Source: Candidatus Didemnitutus sp.
Lineage (GTDB): Bacteria > Verrucomicrobiota > Verrucomicrobiia > Opitutales > Opitutaceae
NCBI GenBank assembly: GCA_030682505.1
Contig: JAUXOH010000184.1
Location: 1 to 20,052, forward strand
DNA: 20,052 bases
Direction: 5' to 3'
Part shown: piece by piece, positions 1 to 7,919 of the stretch
Numbering within the stretch: the stretch's first letter is position 1
How the letters are laid out: every line of letters starts with the position of its first letter
The notes under the pieces: generated by a model
What the model was told of the DNA's origin: nothing
Databases searched by the model: none
Seen by the model: only the letters and a program-made list of their open reading frames with translations
Position numbers and translations under genes: made by a program

Positions 1-869
1 ATTGACGGATCACAGATCACGCGCACCCCGTGCCGTCGGGCCAGGGTGGCGACGGCCGCGAGGTCGGCGCATTGCAGCAGGGGGTTGGTCGGTGCTTCGG
101 TGACGAGCCCGGCAAGGCGCGATCCGTGGGTGGCGAAGAGATGTTCGAGCGCCACGAGGTCAGTGACGTCGGCTTGCGCGAAGTAGTCGCGGGCAGGATC
201 GGGCGTGAATTTCTTCAACAGCGCGATCGTGTCGAGGTAGAGCCAGCCCAATTGCACCCACGCCGTGCGGCCCCGCGCGGCCTGCACGTCGCTGATGCTT
301 TGGAACGCAGCCTGCATCGCGCCCATGCCGCTGGAGGCGAGATGGATGTTCTCCGGTGGCACCGGAAAATGAAACCCGAGCACGCGACGCACCTCGGCCG
401 TGGCATCGCCGGAAAAGACTGCTTCGGGCGAGACGGAAGCACGCCGGCCCAGTCGCACCAAGGCATCCTCGGCGCCGCGGGAACTCAGCAGTCCTCCCCG
501 GTGCTGCAACCAGTGCTTGGCCCGGGTGGCCACGGCGGGGTCGGCGGCATGAACCACGGCCTCGACACCGTCGAGGGTGACGGCGCGTCCCGTGTCGAGG
601 TAGCGCACCAACTCGCGTGCCGTTCGAGCCGAGAGCACCAGCCAGAGTTGTTCGGCCGGTTGGGTGTGGGCGGTGGCCAGCACTTGCGTCAGCTCCGCAA
701 CGAACGGATGCACCGCGAACCGCGGATAGCCGGCGGTCATCGCGTTGATCACGGCCGGGTCGCGTTCCTCGTAGGCAATCACATCCGCCATGGTCGGCAG
801 GCTGCACGAAACGGAGTGTGGCGAGCCGGGAATCGGGTGCCCGAGGGGCGGGGAAAAAACGGCCGACAT
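1..869 (-). CDS. metB: Cystathionine gamma-synthase, long fungal-like form (partial, C-terminus outside window)
   Basis: PLP-dependent enzyme of the Cys/Met metabolism family, expected to join O-acetylhomoserine with cysteine to give cystathionine in the cytoplasm. The frame is open from the ATG at 867-869 to the window edge (289 codons). Visible landmarks are YEERDPAVINAMTAGYPRF near residue 25, the PLP-phosphate loop SSGMGA near residue 180, TEAPTNPLL near 257-265 and VICDPS near 284-288, whose Asp should contact the PLP nitrogen. The catalytic lysine would lie beyond the edge. The phosphate loop falls about 100 residues later than in typical bacterial MetB of about 390 residues. The N-terminal extension with its TGYPRF motif resembles fungal cystathionine gamma-synthases. 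It is divergent from metX, which makes its likely substrate. The exact acyl-homoserine and sulfur donor are inferred, so O-acetylhomoserine sulfhydrylase activity cannot be excluded. Confidence 0.82.
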   Translation of the reverse strand, partial: MSAVFSPPLGHPIPGSPHSVSCSLPTMADVIAYEERDPAVINAMTAGYPRFAVHPFVAELTQVLATAHTQPAEQLWLVLSARTARELVRYLDTGRAVTLDGVEAVVHAADPAVATRAKHWLQHRGGLLSSRGAEDALVRLGRRASVSPEAVFSGDATAEVRRVLGFHFPVPPENIHLASSGMGAMQAAFQSISDVQAARGRTAWVQLGWLYLDTIALLKKFTPDPARDYFAQADVTDLVALEHLFATHGSRLAGLVTEAPTNPLLQCADLAAVATLARRHGVRVICDPS

Positions 870-921
870 GGTCTGATGGTTCCGGGGCGGAGCGGTTGCG
901 CAACGCCGGGTCGCGTCACCT

Positions 922-947
922 CTCGCGTTTCCATGTCATATCGCGAG
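922..947. promoter_or_regulatory. Inverted repeat in the metB-metX divergent intergenic region
   Basis: CTCGCG (922-927) and CGCGAG (942-947) form a perfect 6-bp inverted repeat around a 14-nt AT-richer centre. It sits in the only spacer (870-954) between two divergent methionine genes, so it could be an operator for both or a hairpin in either leader. No known methionine regulator site (MetJ, MetR, SahR) or SAM riboswitch core was recognised in it. Confidence 0.3.
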
Positions 948-954
948 TGATCTG

Positions 955-2040
955 ATGCGAGCTATGACTTGCTGCTGCGTTGTGCGGGCGCCGCAAACAC
1001 CGTCCCATGGCGTGGTGTCCGTGGCTCCGCACTCTTTTATCCTTTCGCTCCCTGCGCTCCCGTTGGTGCGCGGAGGAACCGTGCGCAAGCATCGGGCGGC
1101 GGCGTGGTGGTGGAGTCGCGAGCAGGATACGCCGGCCCATCCGCAGGCCGACGTGCCGACCGTGCTGCTCGTCCATGCGTTGACGGGCGGGGCGCGGGCG
1201 GGGGGTGAGGACGGTTGGTGGGGGCCCTTGATCGGCCCCGGACGGGCGTTCGATCCGCAGCAGTATCGCGTGCTTTGCTTCAACAACCTCGGATCTTTCT
1301 ACGGCAGCAGCGCGCCGGGGAGCCCGGGGTTTCCGCGCAGTCGCAAAGTGAAGCTGACCAGCATCGATCTGGCGCGCGCCATTCTGCAGGGGCTGGACGC
1401 GCTGGGCATTCGCCGCGTTCATCTCGCGACGGGCGGTTCTTTGGGCGGCATGGTGGTGCTGGCGTTGGCGGCGTTGGCGCCGGAACGCTTTGCCCGCATC
1501 ATGCCGCTCGCCACCACGGGTGCGACCAGTGCGTGGGTGGCGGGCTGGAATCACGTGGCGCGGGGGGCGCTGCGGGTCGATCCCGGCTACCCGCATCACG
1601 CCGCGCGCGGTCTCGAGGTGGCCCGCCAGATCGCGATGCTGACCTACCGCGCCGAACCCGGTTTGGCGCTCAAGCAAACGGCCCTCGGCATCGGCGATTA
1701 CCTCGAGCATCATGGCCGGAAGCTGAACGGCCGTTTCACGGCCGCCTGCTACGAAGCCCAGCTGGACGCGATGGATCACCACGACCTCAACCAACCCTTG
1801 CCCGGCCGGCGCCGACCGGCCCTGGCCGCGATCACGGCGGCCGCGCTCGTCGTCGATGTCGATTCCGATCAACTCTTCCCTCCCGCCCAATCCACCGCGC
1901 TCGTGCGCACCCTGCGGAGCCACGGGGTGCGGGTCAGCCGGGCCACGCTGCGCAGCCCACACGGACACGACGCCTTTCTCCTCGAGTGGAAGCAACTCAA
2001 GCCGCTGATCCGTCGGGCGCTGAAACTCCCTGTTCCATGA
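955..2040 (+). CDS. metX: Homoserine O-acetyltransferase (MetX family alpha/beta hydrolase)
   Basis: Transfers an acyl group, most likely acetyl from acetyl-CoA, to homoserine, the committed step of methionine synthesis. The protein has the MetX alpha/beta-hydrolase layout: VLLVHALTGG near residue 71-79, WWGPLIGPGRAFD near 88-100, FNNLGSFYGSS near 109-119, the nucleophile elbow GGSLGG with Ser162, then DSDQLFP with Asp305 and SPHGHDAFL with His338 completing the triad. At 361 residues it is close to family length. Family homology only begins around residue 28. The first 27 residues are Cys/Pro-rich and unconvincing, so a GTG start at 1012, 1015 or 1021 is possible. Its stop overlaps the thrA start (ATGA), which implies translational coupling. 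Acetyl rather than succinyl specificity follows from the MetX fold and is not proven by the sequence. Confidence 0.9.
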   Translation: MRAMTCCCVVRAPQTPSHGVVSVAPHSFILSLPALPLVRGGTVRKHRAAAWWWSREQDTPAHPQADVPTVLLVHALTGGARAGGEDGWWGPLIGPGRAFDPQQYRVLCFNNLGSFYGSSAPGSPGFPRSRKVKLTSIDLARAILQGLDALGIRRVHLATGGSLGGMVVLALAALAPERFARIMPLATTGATSAWVAGWNHVARGALRVDPGYPHHAARGLEVARQIAMLTYRAEPGLALKQTALGIGDYLEHHGRKLNGRFTAACYEAQLDAMDHHDLNQPLPGRRRPALAAITAAALVVDVDSDQLFPPAQSTALVRTLRSHGVRVSRATLRSPHGHDAFLLEWKQLKPLIRRALKLPVP

Positions 2041-4520
2041 AATCTCCCTGGCAGATCTACAAGTTTGGCGGCAGTTCCCTCGGCACTCCCGGCCGGCTGC
2101 CGCGCGTGATTGAACTGATCGCCGGCGGACCACGTCCGCTCGCGGTCGTGGTCTCGGCCCTCGGCGACACCACGGATTGGTTGCTGCTGGCGGCGCGCTC
2201 GGCCGCCGACGGCGAGATCACGCAGGCGCGGGGCGAACTGGCCCGCGTCCGCGAGCTGGCGCTCGGCATCGCGCGTCCCGTGCTCACCGCGCACGGCCTG
2301 CGGGCGTTCAAGGCCGACCTCGACGAGGTGATGACGCCTGTCGAGCGCATGCTTTCGGGCATCGAGCTCACGCGGGAGTGCTCACCCCGCTCGCTCGATT
2401 CCGTGATCAGCGCGGGGGAGCGCATCTCGATTGCCCTGATGGCCCGGGCGCTGAACGAACTTGGCACGCCGGCGCGCGCCGTCGATGCCCGGGATTTCAT
2501 CGCCACCGACGCCACTTTCGGCGCCGCGGCGATTGATGCCGCGGCCACGGCCGAGAATTTCAAGGCGCTCAGCGGAACCTTCACCGGAGTGGTGCCGATT
2601 GTCTCCGGCTTCATCGGCCGGACGCGCGACGGACACACCACCACACTCGGCCGCAACGGCTCGGATTACACGGCAACCCTGATGGCCGCGCTCTTCCGGG
2701 CGGAAGCGGTGACGGTGTGGACCGATGTGCTGGGCGTCATGACGGCCGACCCCGCGCTCGTGCGTGAAGCGGGCCCCGTGGACCGCTTGTCCTACGACGA
2801 GGCGCTCGAACTGGCTTATTTTGGCACCCGGATGTTTCACTCGCGCACGATCATCCCGCTGCGCGACTGTGGCGCGGCGCTGATCATCCGCAGCACCACG
2901 CAACCGGACGCTCCCGGCACGCGGATCGACGCCACCGGCAATCCCGATCCGGCCCGCCCGACGTGCGTCACCAGCCTTGAGCAACTTTCCCTCATCGGCG
3001 TGCAATCGCGCCGCACCGGCATCGGCCGGCCGGTGGGCAGCCGCATCGTGGGCGCCCTCGATGCCGAGGGCGTGCGCGTGTGGCTGAGCACGGAATCAAC
3101 CCTCGGGCAGACCTTCTCGGTCGTGGTGCCCATCGCGGATGAAGCCCGCGCCAAGGAGATCCTTGAGACAACGCTCGCGTCAGAGTTGTTGCGCGGGGAT
3201 CTGACGATTGGTCCGGTGCTGTCGCCGGTGTCGATGGTCACGTTGGTGGCGGAGACGATGGGGCGGAAACCCAATGTGGCCGGTCGGATGCTGCACGCGA
3301 TCGGCTCGGTGGGCGTGGCCGTGCGGGCCCTGGCGCAGGGTGCTTCGGCACGCAGCATTTCCGTGGTCATCGATGCCGCCGATACGGCGCTGGCGGTGCG
3401 GACGGTGCACGCAGCCTTCAATCTCGCGCACGCGGAACTGAATGTGCTGCTGCTGGGCAAGGGCATTGTCGGAGGCAGCTTGTTGAAACAACTGGCGGCG
3501 CACGGGATGGACCTGCGTTCGCATCACGATGTCAACGTGCGCCTGGTCGGACTGGCCGGCAGCAAGGGCGGCGTGTTCGATGCGCGGGGTTTGGCGCCGG
3601 AGAAGGCGGCCGGGCAACTGCAACACGCCAAGCAGCGGAGCGGAGTGAGTGATTTGCTGGTTGAGTTGGCGCGGCTGCCCAATCCGGTGCTCGTCGATTG
3701 CACGGCCTCGGCGGGCATGGAGGAAACCTACGCCGATGCCTTTGCGCGGGGCATCAATGTCGTTTCGGCGAACAAACAACCGCTGGCCCTGCCGCGGGCC
3801 CAACGCGAAAAACTGCACGCGGCCGCCCGTCAGCACTACCGCGTCTATCTTTACGAGACCACCGTGGGTGCGGCCCTGCCGGTCATCGAGACCTTGAAGA
3901 ACCTCGTGCGCACCGGGGATGAGGTGGTGCGGATCGAGGGCGCTTTTTCGGGCACGCTGGGCTACCTCTGCGAGCAACTGACGGCGAAGGTGCCACTCTC
4001 GACGGCGGTGCGCCGCGCCAAGGAGCTTGGTTACACCGAGCCGCATCCGCGGGACGACCTGTCGGGCCTCGATGTGGCCCGCAAGGCGCTCATTCTCGCC
4101 CGCGAACTGGGTCTGGCGATCGACCTCAGCGACGTGCAGCTGGAACCGTTTGTGCCGGAGAAATTTCTCGCCGAGGACGATGCGGAGAAGTTCCTCGCGC
4201 ACCTCGGGGCGGCGGACGCCACGCTCGCGGAACGTGTGCAGGCCATGCACGCACAGGGGCAGCTGCTGCGCTACCTCGCCCGGATTGAAATCACCGCCGA
4301 AGGCGGCAAGGTTTCCGTGGCCCCCGTGGGGGTCGATGCCATGCATCCGGCCGCGACTTTGCGCGGGGCCGAGGCGTTCGTGGCGTTCCACACGGAGCGC
4401 TACCGGGAGTATCCCCTAGTGGTGCGGGGAGCGGGTGCGGGAGGCGATGTGACCGCCGCCGGCGTGCTGGCTGACATCCTGCGGCTCGCGCAGAATTTGC
4501 GCAGCGGACGCCAAGGCTAA
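2037..4520 (+). CDS. thrA: Bifunctional aspartokinase / homoserine dehydrogenase
   Basis: Catalyses the first and third steps from aspartate to homoserine, which MetX upstream then acylates. The start is the ATG overlapping the metX stop (ATGA at 2037-2040); the open frame runs further upstream only as a shadow of metX. The 827 residues match E. coli ThrA/MetL (about 810-820). The aspartokinase domain opens with YKFGGSSL at residues 8-15 and carries the GRNGSDYTAT nucleotide-binding motif and WTDVLGVMTADP. Two ACT-like regulatory segments follow at about 310-460. The dehydrogenase starts near residue 467 with the dinucleotide loop LLGKGIVGGSLL and carries VSANKQ, GAFSGTLGYL and the catalytic EPHPRDDLSGLDVARK. 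The ACT segments suggest feedback control by threonine or methionine, but which effector cannot be read from sequence. thrA and metL type naming is therefore uncertain. Confidence 0.93.
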   Translation: MKSPWQIYKFGGSSLGTPGRLPRVIELIAGGPRPLAVVVSALGDTTDWLLLAARSAADGEITQARGELARVRELALGIARPVLTAHGLRAFKADLDEVMTPVERMLSGIELTRECSPRSLDSVISAGERISIALMARALNELGTPARAVDARDFIATDATFGAAAIDAAATAENFKALSGTFTGVVPIVSGFIGRTRDGHTTTLGRNGSDYTATLMAALFRAEAVTVWTDVLGVMTADPALVREAGPVDRLSYDEALELAYFGTRMFHSRTIIPLRDCGAALIIRSTTQPDAPGTRIDATGNPDPARPTCVTSLEQLSLIGVQSRRTGIGRPVGSRIVGALDAEGVRVWLSTESTLGQTFSVVVPIADEARAKEILETTLASELLRGDLTIGPVLSPVSMVTLVAETMGRKPNVAGRMLHAIGSVGVAVRALAQGASARSISVVIDAADTALAVRTVHAAFNLAHAELNVLLLGKGIVGGSLLKQLAAHGMDLRSHHDVNVRLVGLAGSKGGVFDARGLAPEKAAGQLQHAKQRSGVSDLLVELARLPNPVLVDCTASAGMEETYADAFARGINVVSANKQPLALPRAQREKLHAAARQHYRVYLYETTVGAALPVIETLKNLVRTGDEVVRIEGAFSGTLGYLCEQLTAKVPLSTAVRRAKELGYTEPHPRDDLSGLDVARKALILARELGLAIDLSDVQLEPFVPEKFLAEDDAEKFLAHLGAADATLAERVQAMHAQGQLLRYLARIEITAEGGKVSVAPVGVDAMHPAATLRGAEAFVAFHTERYREYPLVVRGAGAGGDVTAAGVLADILRLAQNLRSGRQG

Positions 4521-4599
4521 GACCGGCGGCAGGATGGATCGCGGCAACGGGATCGGCCGCGGCGCGCAAGAAAATTCGTGCTCCGTTTTGAAATGAAAA

Positions 4600-4624
4600 T
4601 CTCCGCGCAATTTATGCGCAGAGA
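4600..4624. terminator. Hairpin between thrA and the ribonucleotide reductase gene
   Basis: TCTC-c-GCGCA, loop ATTTA, TGCGC-a-GAGA forms a 9-bp stem with one mismatch in the 175-nt spacer 4521-4695. On the plus strand it is followed by TTCCCG, a poor U tract. On the minus strand it is followed by ATTTTCATTTC, which is more terminator-like although no minus-strand gene reads through here. It could be a weak terminator for the met operon or a leader structure of the reductase. No cobalamin riboswitch or NrdR boxes were recognised in the spacer. Confidence 0.3.
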
Positions 4625-4695
4625 TTCCCGAGTTAGCGCAAGCGATGGTTAGCGGGCGGGAGATGCGACGCGTATGATGCAGCAACTTTTTCATC

Positions 4696-7179
4696 ATGAC
4701 TGCCGCCACTCTGTTTGCCCGCTTCCAATCCCGCCAATCTGTCTCTGCCATCGCCCCAGCTGATCGCCGCGTGGTCAAACGAGACGGCTCCACCGTCGAG
4801 TGGGACGCGGCCAAGGTCACGCGCGCGATCGCGCTGGCCTTTTTCGAAGTCAAGCAGGGCACCACCGTCAATCCCCGTCGCGATGAACCCGCCGCCCGCT
4901 TTGGCTTGGACCCCGAGACCTTTGCGCGGGTGCAGGCGATCGCGGCCCGGGTGGCCCGCATGCTGGAACTGACCTATCGGATCGGTCGGCACCCCACGAT
5001 TGAGGAAATCCAGGACACGGTGGAGAAAGCGATCGCGGCCGAGGGCGAGTGGGAGGTGGCGCGCAGCTTCATCATCTATCGGGCGCGCAAGGCGGCCAAC
5101 CGGCTGAACCACTATCCGGAAAACGGCCTGAGCGACTACATTGCGACGGCCAAGTATGCCCGCTTCCGTTCGGATCTGGGCCGGCGCGAGTCGTTTGCCG
5201 AGGCCGCCCGGCGGGTGATGGCGATGCATTTGCAGTTTTTCCGCGACAAACTCCCCTTGCGCTTGCCCGCTCCGACCGAGGACTCGCCCGCGCTGCCGTC
5301 GGATCACCGCTTCTTGAACGAGTGGCTCGCGGGCGGTACCTTGTCCGATGCCATTCACCGGGCCTTTGGTGCGGTGGCGATGAAACGCGTGCTGCCCTCG
5401 ATGCGTTCACTGCAGTTTGGCGGCAACGCCATCTTGAAGAACCACGCCCGGCTCTTCAACTGCTCCTTCAGTTCGGCGGACCGCCTCGCTTTCTTTCGCG
5501 AATATTTCTTCCTGCTGCTGGCGGGCACAGGCTGCGGTTTCTCGGTGCAGCGCCAGCACGTCGATCGCCTGCCCGCCCTGCCGGTGCGGGGTGAGGAGAT
5601 GGAACTGGCGGTCGAGCATTTCACGATCACGGATACGATCGAGGGCTGGGCGGACTCGTTGGATTTTCTTTTCCGCAGCCATGGCGAACGCTTCAAGGCG
5701 GAGTTCAACTATTCGCAGATCCGGTCGCGCGGCGCCGCCCTGGTGACGGCGGGCGGCAAGGCGCCGGGTCACTTGCCGCTCAAACAGGCCCTGATCGATG
5801 TCGACGCCATCCTGACCGGTGCGGCCGGCCGCCAGTTGCGGCCGATTGAAGTCTACGATATCTGCATGTTCGTGGCCCGGGCCGTGCTGAGCGGAGGGAT
5901 CCGCCGTTCGGCGACGATCTGCCTCTTCTCGCCCGATGACCAGGAGATGATGTCGGCGAAGACGGGCAACTGGTTTGAAAAGCACTCGCAACGCTCGGCC
6001 TCGAACAATTCCGCCGTGGTGCCGCGCCTGCAGGCGGATGACACGTTGTTTCAGCGACTCTTCGTCGCGCAGAAGGAATTTGGCGAACCCGGTTTCTATT
6101 TTGCCGACCATCCCGACTATGGCTGCAACCCCTGTTGCGAGATCGGCCTCCACCCCGTGGTCGAGGGCCCCTTGCCGGACGCCGAAGTCGCGAAGTTGCG
6201 CGCGCTCGGGTACGCGGGCGAAGTCGCGCCGGACATGCGCCTTTCCGGTTGGCAAATGTGCAATCTCAGCACGATCAACGGGGCGACGCTGCAAACGGCG
6301 GATGACTTCTTCGTGGCCTGCATCCAAGCGGCGGTGATCGGCACCTTGCAGGCGGCCTACACGGAAATCCCTTACCTCGGACCCGTGACGCGCTATCTCA
6401 ATGAGCGCGATGCGCTGCTGGGAGTTTCGGTGTGCGGGTTCATGGACAACCCCGAGATCCTCTTCAATCCCGAGGTGCTCGAACGCGGGGCCCGACTCTG
6501 CCGCGCCGCCAACCAGATTGTCGCCGAGGTCATTGGCGTCCGTCCCGCGGCGCGCGTGACCTGCGTGAAGCCCGAGGGTACGGCCTCGCTCCTGCTGGGC
6601 GCGGCCTCCGGCATTCATCCGCATCATGCCCGCCACTATTTCCGCCGCGTGCAGGCGAACCGGCGCGACCCGGTCTTCCGGCACTTCCATGCGCACAATC
6701 CGCAAATGACGGAGCCGTCGATCTACCGGCCGGCCACGGATGATGTGATCACCTTTGCCGTCGAGGCTCCGCCGCACGCAATCTTGCGCGAGGAAATCAA
6801 TGCCGTGCAATTCCTGCAATTTGTCCAATTGGTGCAGCAGCACTGGGTGCTCAAGGGTGAGGCGACGGTGTCGCGTTCGCCGGGCCTGCACCACAACGTT
6901 TCCAACACCTGCACGGTCAAAGCCGACGAATGGAACGGCGTGGCCGACTATATCTGGCAACACCGCGAGCATTTCACCGGCGTGGCCTTGCTCGGGCACG
7001 ATGGCGACAAGCGCTACGCCCAGGCGCCGCGCGAAGCGGTGATGACGGAGGACGATTTCGCCAAGTGGAACCGCCTGAAGTATTCCCCCGTGGACTACAC
7101 GCAGTTGGAGGAAAACACCGACGAAACCGCCCTCAAGGAGGTCGCGGCCTGTGCCGGGGGCGCCTGCGAACTCACCTGA
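4696..7179 (+). CDS. nrdJ: Adenosylcobalamin-dependent (class II) ribonucleotide reductase
   Basis: Reduces ribonucleotides to deoxyribonucleotides with a 5'-deoxyadenosyl radical from coenzyme B12, oxygen-independently, in the cytoplasm. The 827 residues begin with an ATP-cone-like region (RRVVKRDGSTVEWDAAKVTRAI, from residue 24), an allosteric domain. The catalytic barrel shows FNCSFSS (Cys256, first redox cysteine), GTGCGFSVQ at 277-285, GGIRRSATICLFSPDD at 400-415, NPCCEIGL at 478-485 (thiyl-radical Cys480, Glu482) and MCNLSTIN at 521-528 (Cys522, redox partner of Cys256). The tail ends in a CAGGAC pair (Cys819, Cys824), the usual shuttle that passes electrons from thioredoxin to the active site. 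It resembles the monomeric reductase family of Lactobacillus leichmannii, with a longer N-terminus and a 31-residue longer spacing between the two active-site cysteines. Tri- versus diphosphate substrate is not decided here. Confidence 0.93.
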   Translation: MTAATLFARFQSRQSVSAIAPADRRVVKRDGSTVEWDAAKVTRAIALAFFEVKQGTTVNPRRDEPAARFGLDPETFARVQAIAARVARMLELTYRIGRHPTIEEIQDTVEKAIAAEGEWEVARSFIIYRARKAANRLNHYPENGLSDYIATAKYARFRSDLGRRESFAEAARRVMAMHLQFFRDKLPLRLPAPTEDSPALPSDHRFLNEWLAGGTLSDAIHRAFGAVAMKRVLPSMRSLQFGGNAILKNHARLFNCSFSSADRLAFFREYFFLLLAGTGCGFSVQRQHVDRLPALPVRGEEMELAVEHFTITDTIEGWADSLDFLFRSHGERFKAEFNYSQIRSRGAALVTAGGKAPGHLPLKQALIDVDAILTGAAGRQLRPIEVYDICMFVARAVLSGGIRRSATICLFSPDDQEMMSAKTGNWFEKHSQRSASNNSAVVPRLQADDTLFQRLFVAQKEFGEPGFYFADHPDYGCNPCCEIGLHPVVEGPLPDAEVAKLRALGYAGEVAPDMRLSGWQMCNLSTINGATLQTADDFFVACIQAAVIGTLQAAYTEIPYLGPVTRYLNERDALLGVSVCGFMDNPEILFNPEVLERGARLCRAANQIVAEVIGVRPAARVTCVKPEGTASLLLGAASGIHPHHARHYFRRVQANRRDPVFRHFHAHNPQMTEPSIYRPATDDVITFAVEAPPHAILREEINAVQFLQFVQLVQQHWVLKGEATVSRSPGLHHNVSNTCTVKADEWNGVADYIWQHREHFTGVALLGHDGDKRYAQAPREAVMTEDDFAKWNRLKYSPVDYTQLEENTDETALKEVAACAGGACELT

Positions 7180-7239
7180 ACGCCTGCTGCCGAAGAGCGG
7201 TCGTTGACGCCGGGCGCGGCCGGGCTTTGCATTGCGTCC

Positions 7240-7878
7240 ATGGCGTCCGATTTAGACCTGCTGGAGCAGCGTTGCCGTGAACGGCTGGAAGCGGCGGCGA
7301 GCGATGCGGCGCATGATGCCGAACACGTGCGGCGCGTGGTGCACAATGCGCGGCGGCTGGCCGCGGCGGAAAACGCGCGCATGGAAATCGTCCTGCCCGC
7401 GGCGTGGCTGCACGACTGCGTTTCCGTCGCCAAGGACTCGCCGGAGCGGCCCCGCGCCTCACGGTTGGCCGCCGTGCAAGCGAACGGGTGGTTGCGCCAA
7501 TGGGGTTGGGCGGAGGAGTGGTTGGCCGACATCTCGCATGCGATCGAGGCGCACAGCTTCAGTGCGGGCATTGCGCCGCGGACGGTCGAAGCCCGCGTGG
7601 TGCAGGATGCGGACCGACTCGATGCGCTCGGAGCGGTCGGACTGGCGCGCTGCTTGATGCTCGGCGGCGAGATGGGCCGGCCGCTCTATGTGCCGGAGGA
7701 TCCGTTTGCCGAGCGACGGCCGCCCGATGATCACCGGGCCTGTCTCGATCATTTTTTCACCAAATTGCTGGGTTTGTCCGCGACGATGCAGACAGACGCG
7801 GGGAAGATCGAGGCGGTGCGGCGCACGGAATTTCTGCACGGCTACCTCCGGCAGTTGCGCCGCGAGATCGGGAACTGA
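7240..7878 (+). CDS. HD-domain metal-dependent phosphohydrolase (YedJ/YpgQ-like)
   Basis: A soluble 212-residue HD-superfamily protein. The ATG at 7240 was preferred to an upstream TTG at 7204 because the added residues look non-coding. Metal-binding landmarks are HDAEHVRRV (His29), AAWLHDCV (His58-Asp59), SHAIEAHSF (His100, His105) and VQDADRLDALGAVGLAR (Asp123/Asp125), an order typical of the YedJ/YpgQ group. Known members such as B. subtilis YpgQ hydrolyse nucleoside triphosphates with Mn2+. It lies 60 nt after the ribonucleotide reductase on the same strand, which fits a role in dNTP pool control or clean-up, but this is inference from position. It converges with the Crp/Fnr gene across only 41 nt. 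Confidence 0.78.
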   Translation: MASDLDLLEQRCRERLEAAASDAAHDAEHVRRVVHNARRLAAAENARMEIVLPAAWLHDCVSVAKDSPERPRASRLAAVQANGWLRQWGWAEEWLADISHAIEAHSFSAGIAPRTVEARVVQDADRLDALGAVGLARCLMLGGEMGRPLYVPEDPFAERRPPDDHRACLDHFFTKLLGLSATMQTDAGKIEAVRRTEFLHGYLRQLRREIGN

Positions 7879-7919
7879 GCCCGCGGTGGGGAGGCCGCCC
7901 CCGACCCGACGACGAGCGG

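Noticed and set aside
160..903. 247-codon minus-strand open frame overlapping the metB region
   Set aside because: It is in a different frame from the PLP-enzyme reading frame that carries SSGMGA and TEAPTNPLL; its own translation is Arg/Pro-rich.
870..954. SAM riboswitch between metB and metX
   Set aside because: A CCCGG...CAACC-like string appears on the minus strand, but the paired helices and conserved core of known SAM riboswitch classes could not be assembled in 85 nt.
916..2133. 405-codon minus-strand open frame over metX
   Set aside because: Arg/His/Gln-rich with no motif; metX on the plus strand has a full catalytic triad.
4521..4695. Cobalamin riboswitch upstream of the B12-dependent reductase
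   Set aside because: No B12-box-like core was found, and the spacer is short for a full cobalamin riboswitch.
5407..6999. 530-codon minus-strand open frame antisense to the ribonucleotide reductase
   Set aside because: No motif and shadow-like composition; the plus strand carries all class II catalytic residues.
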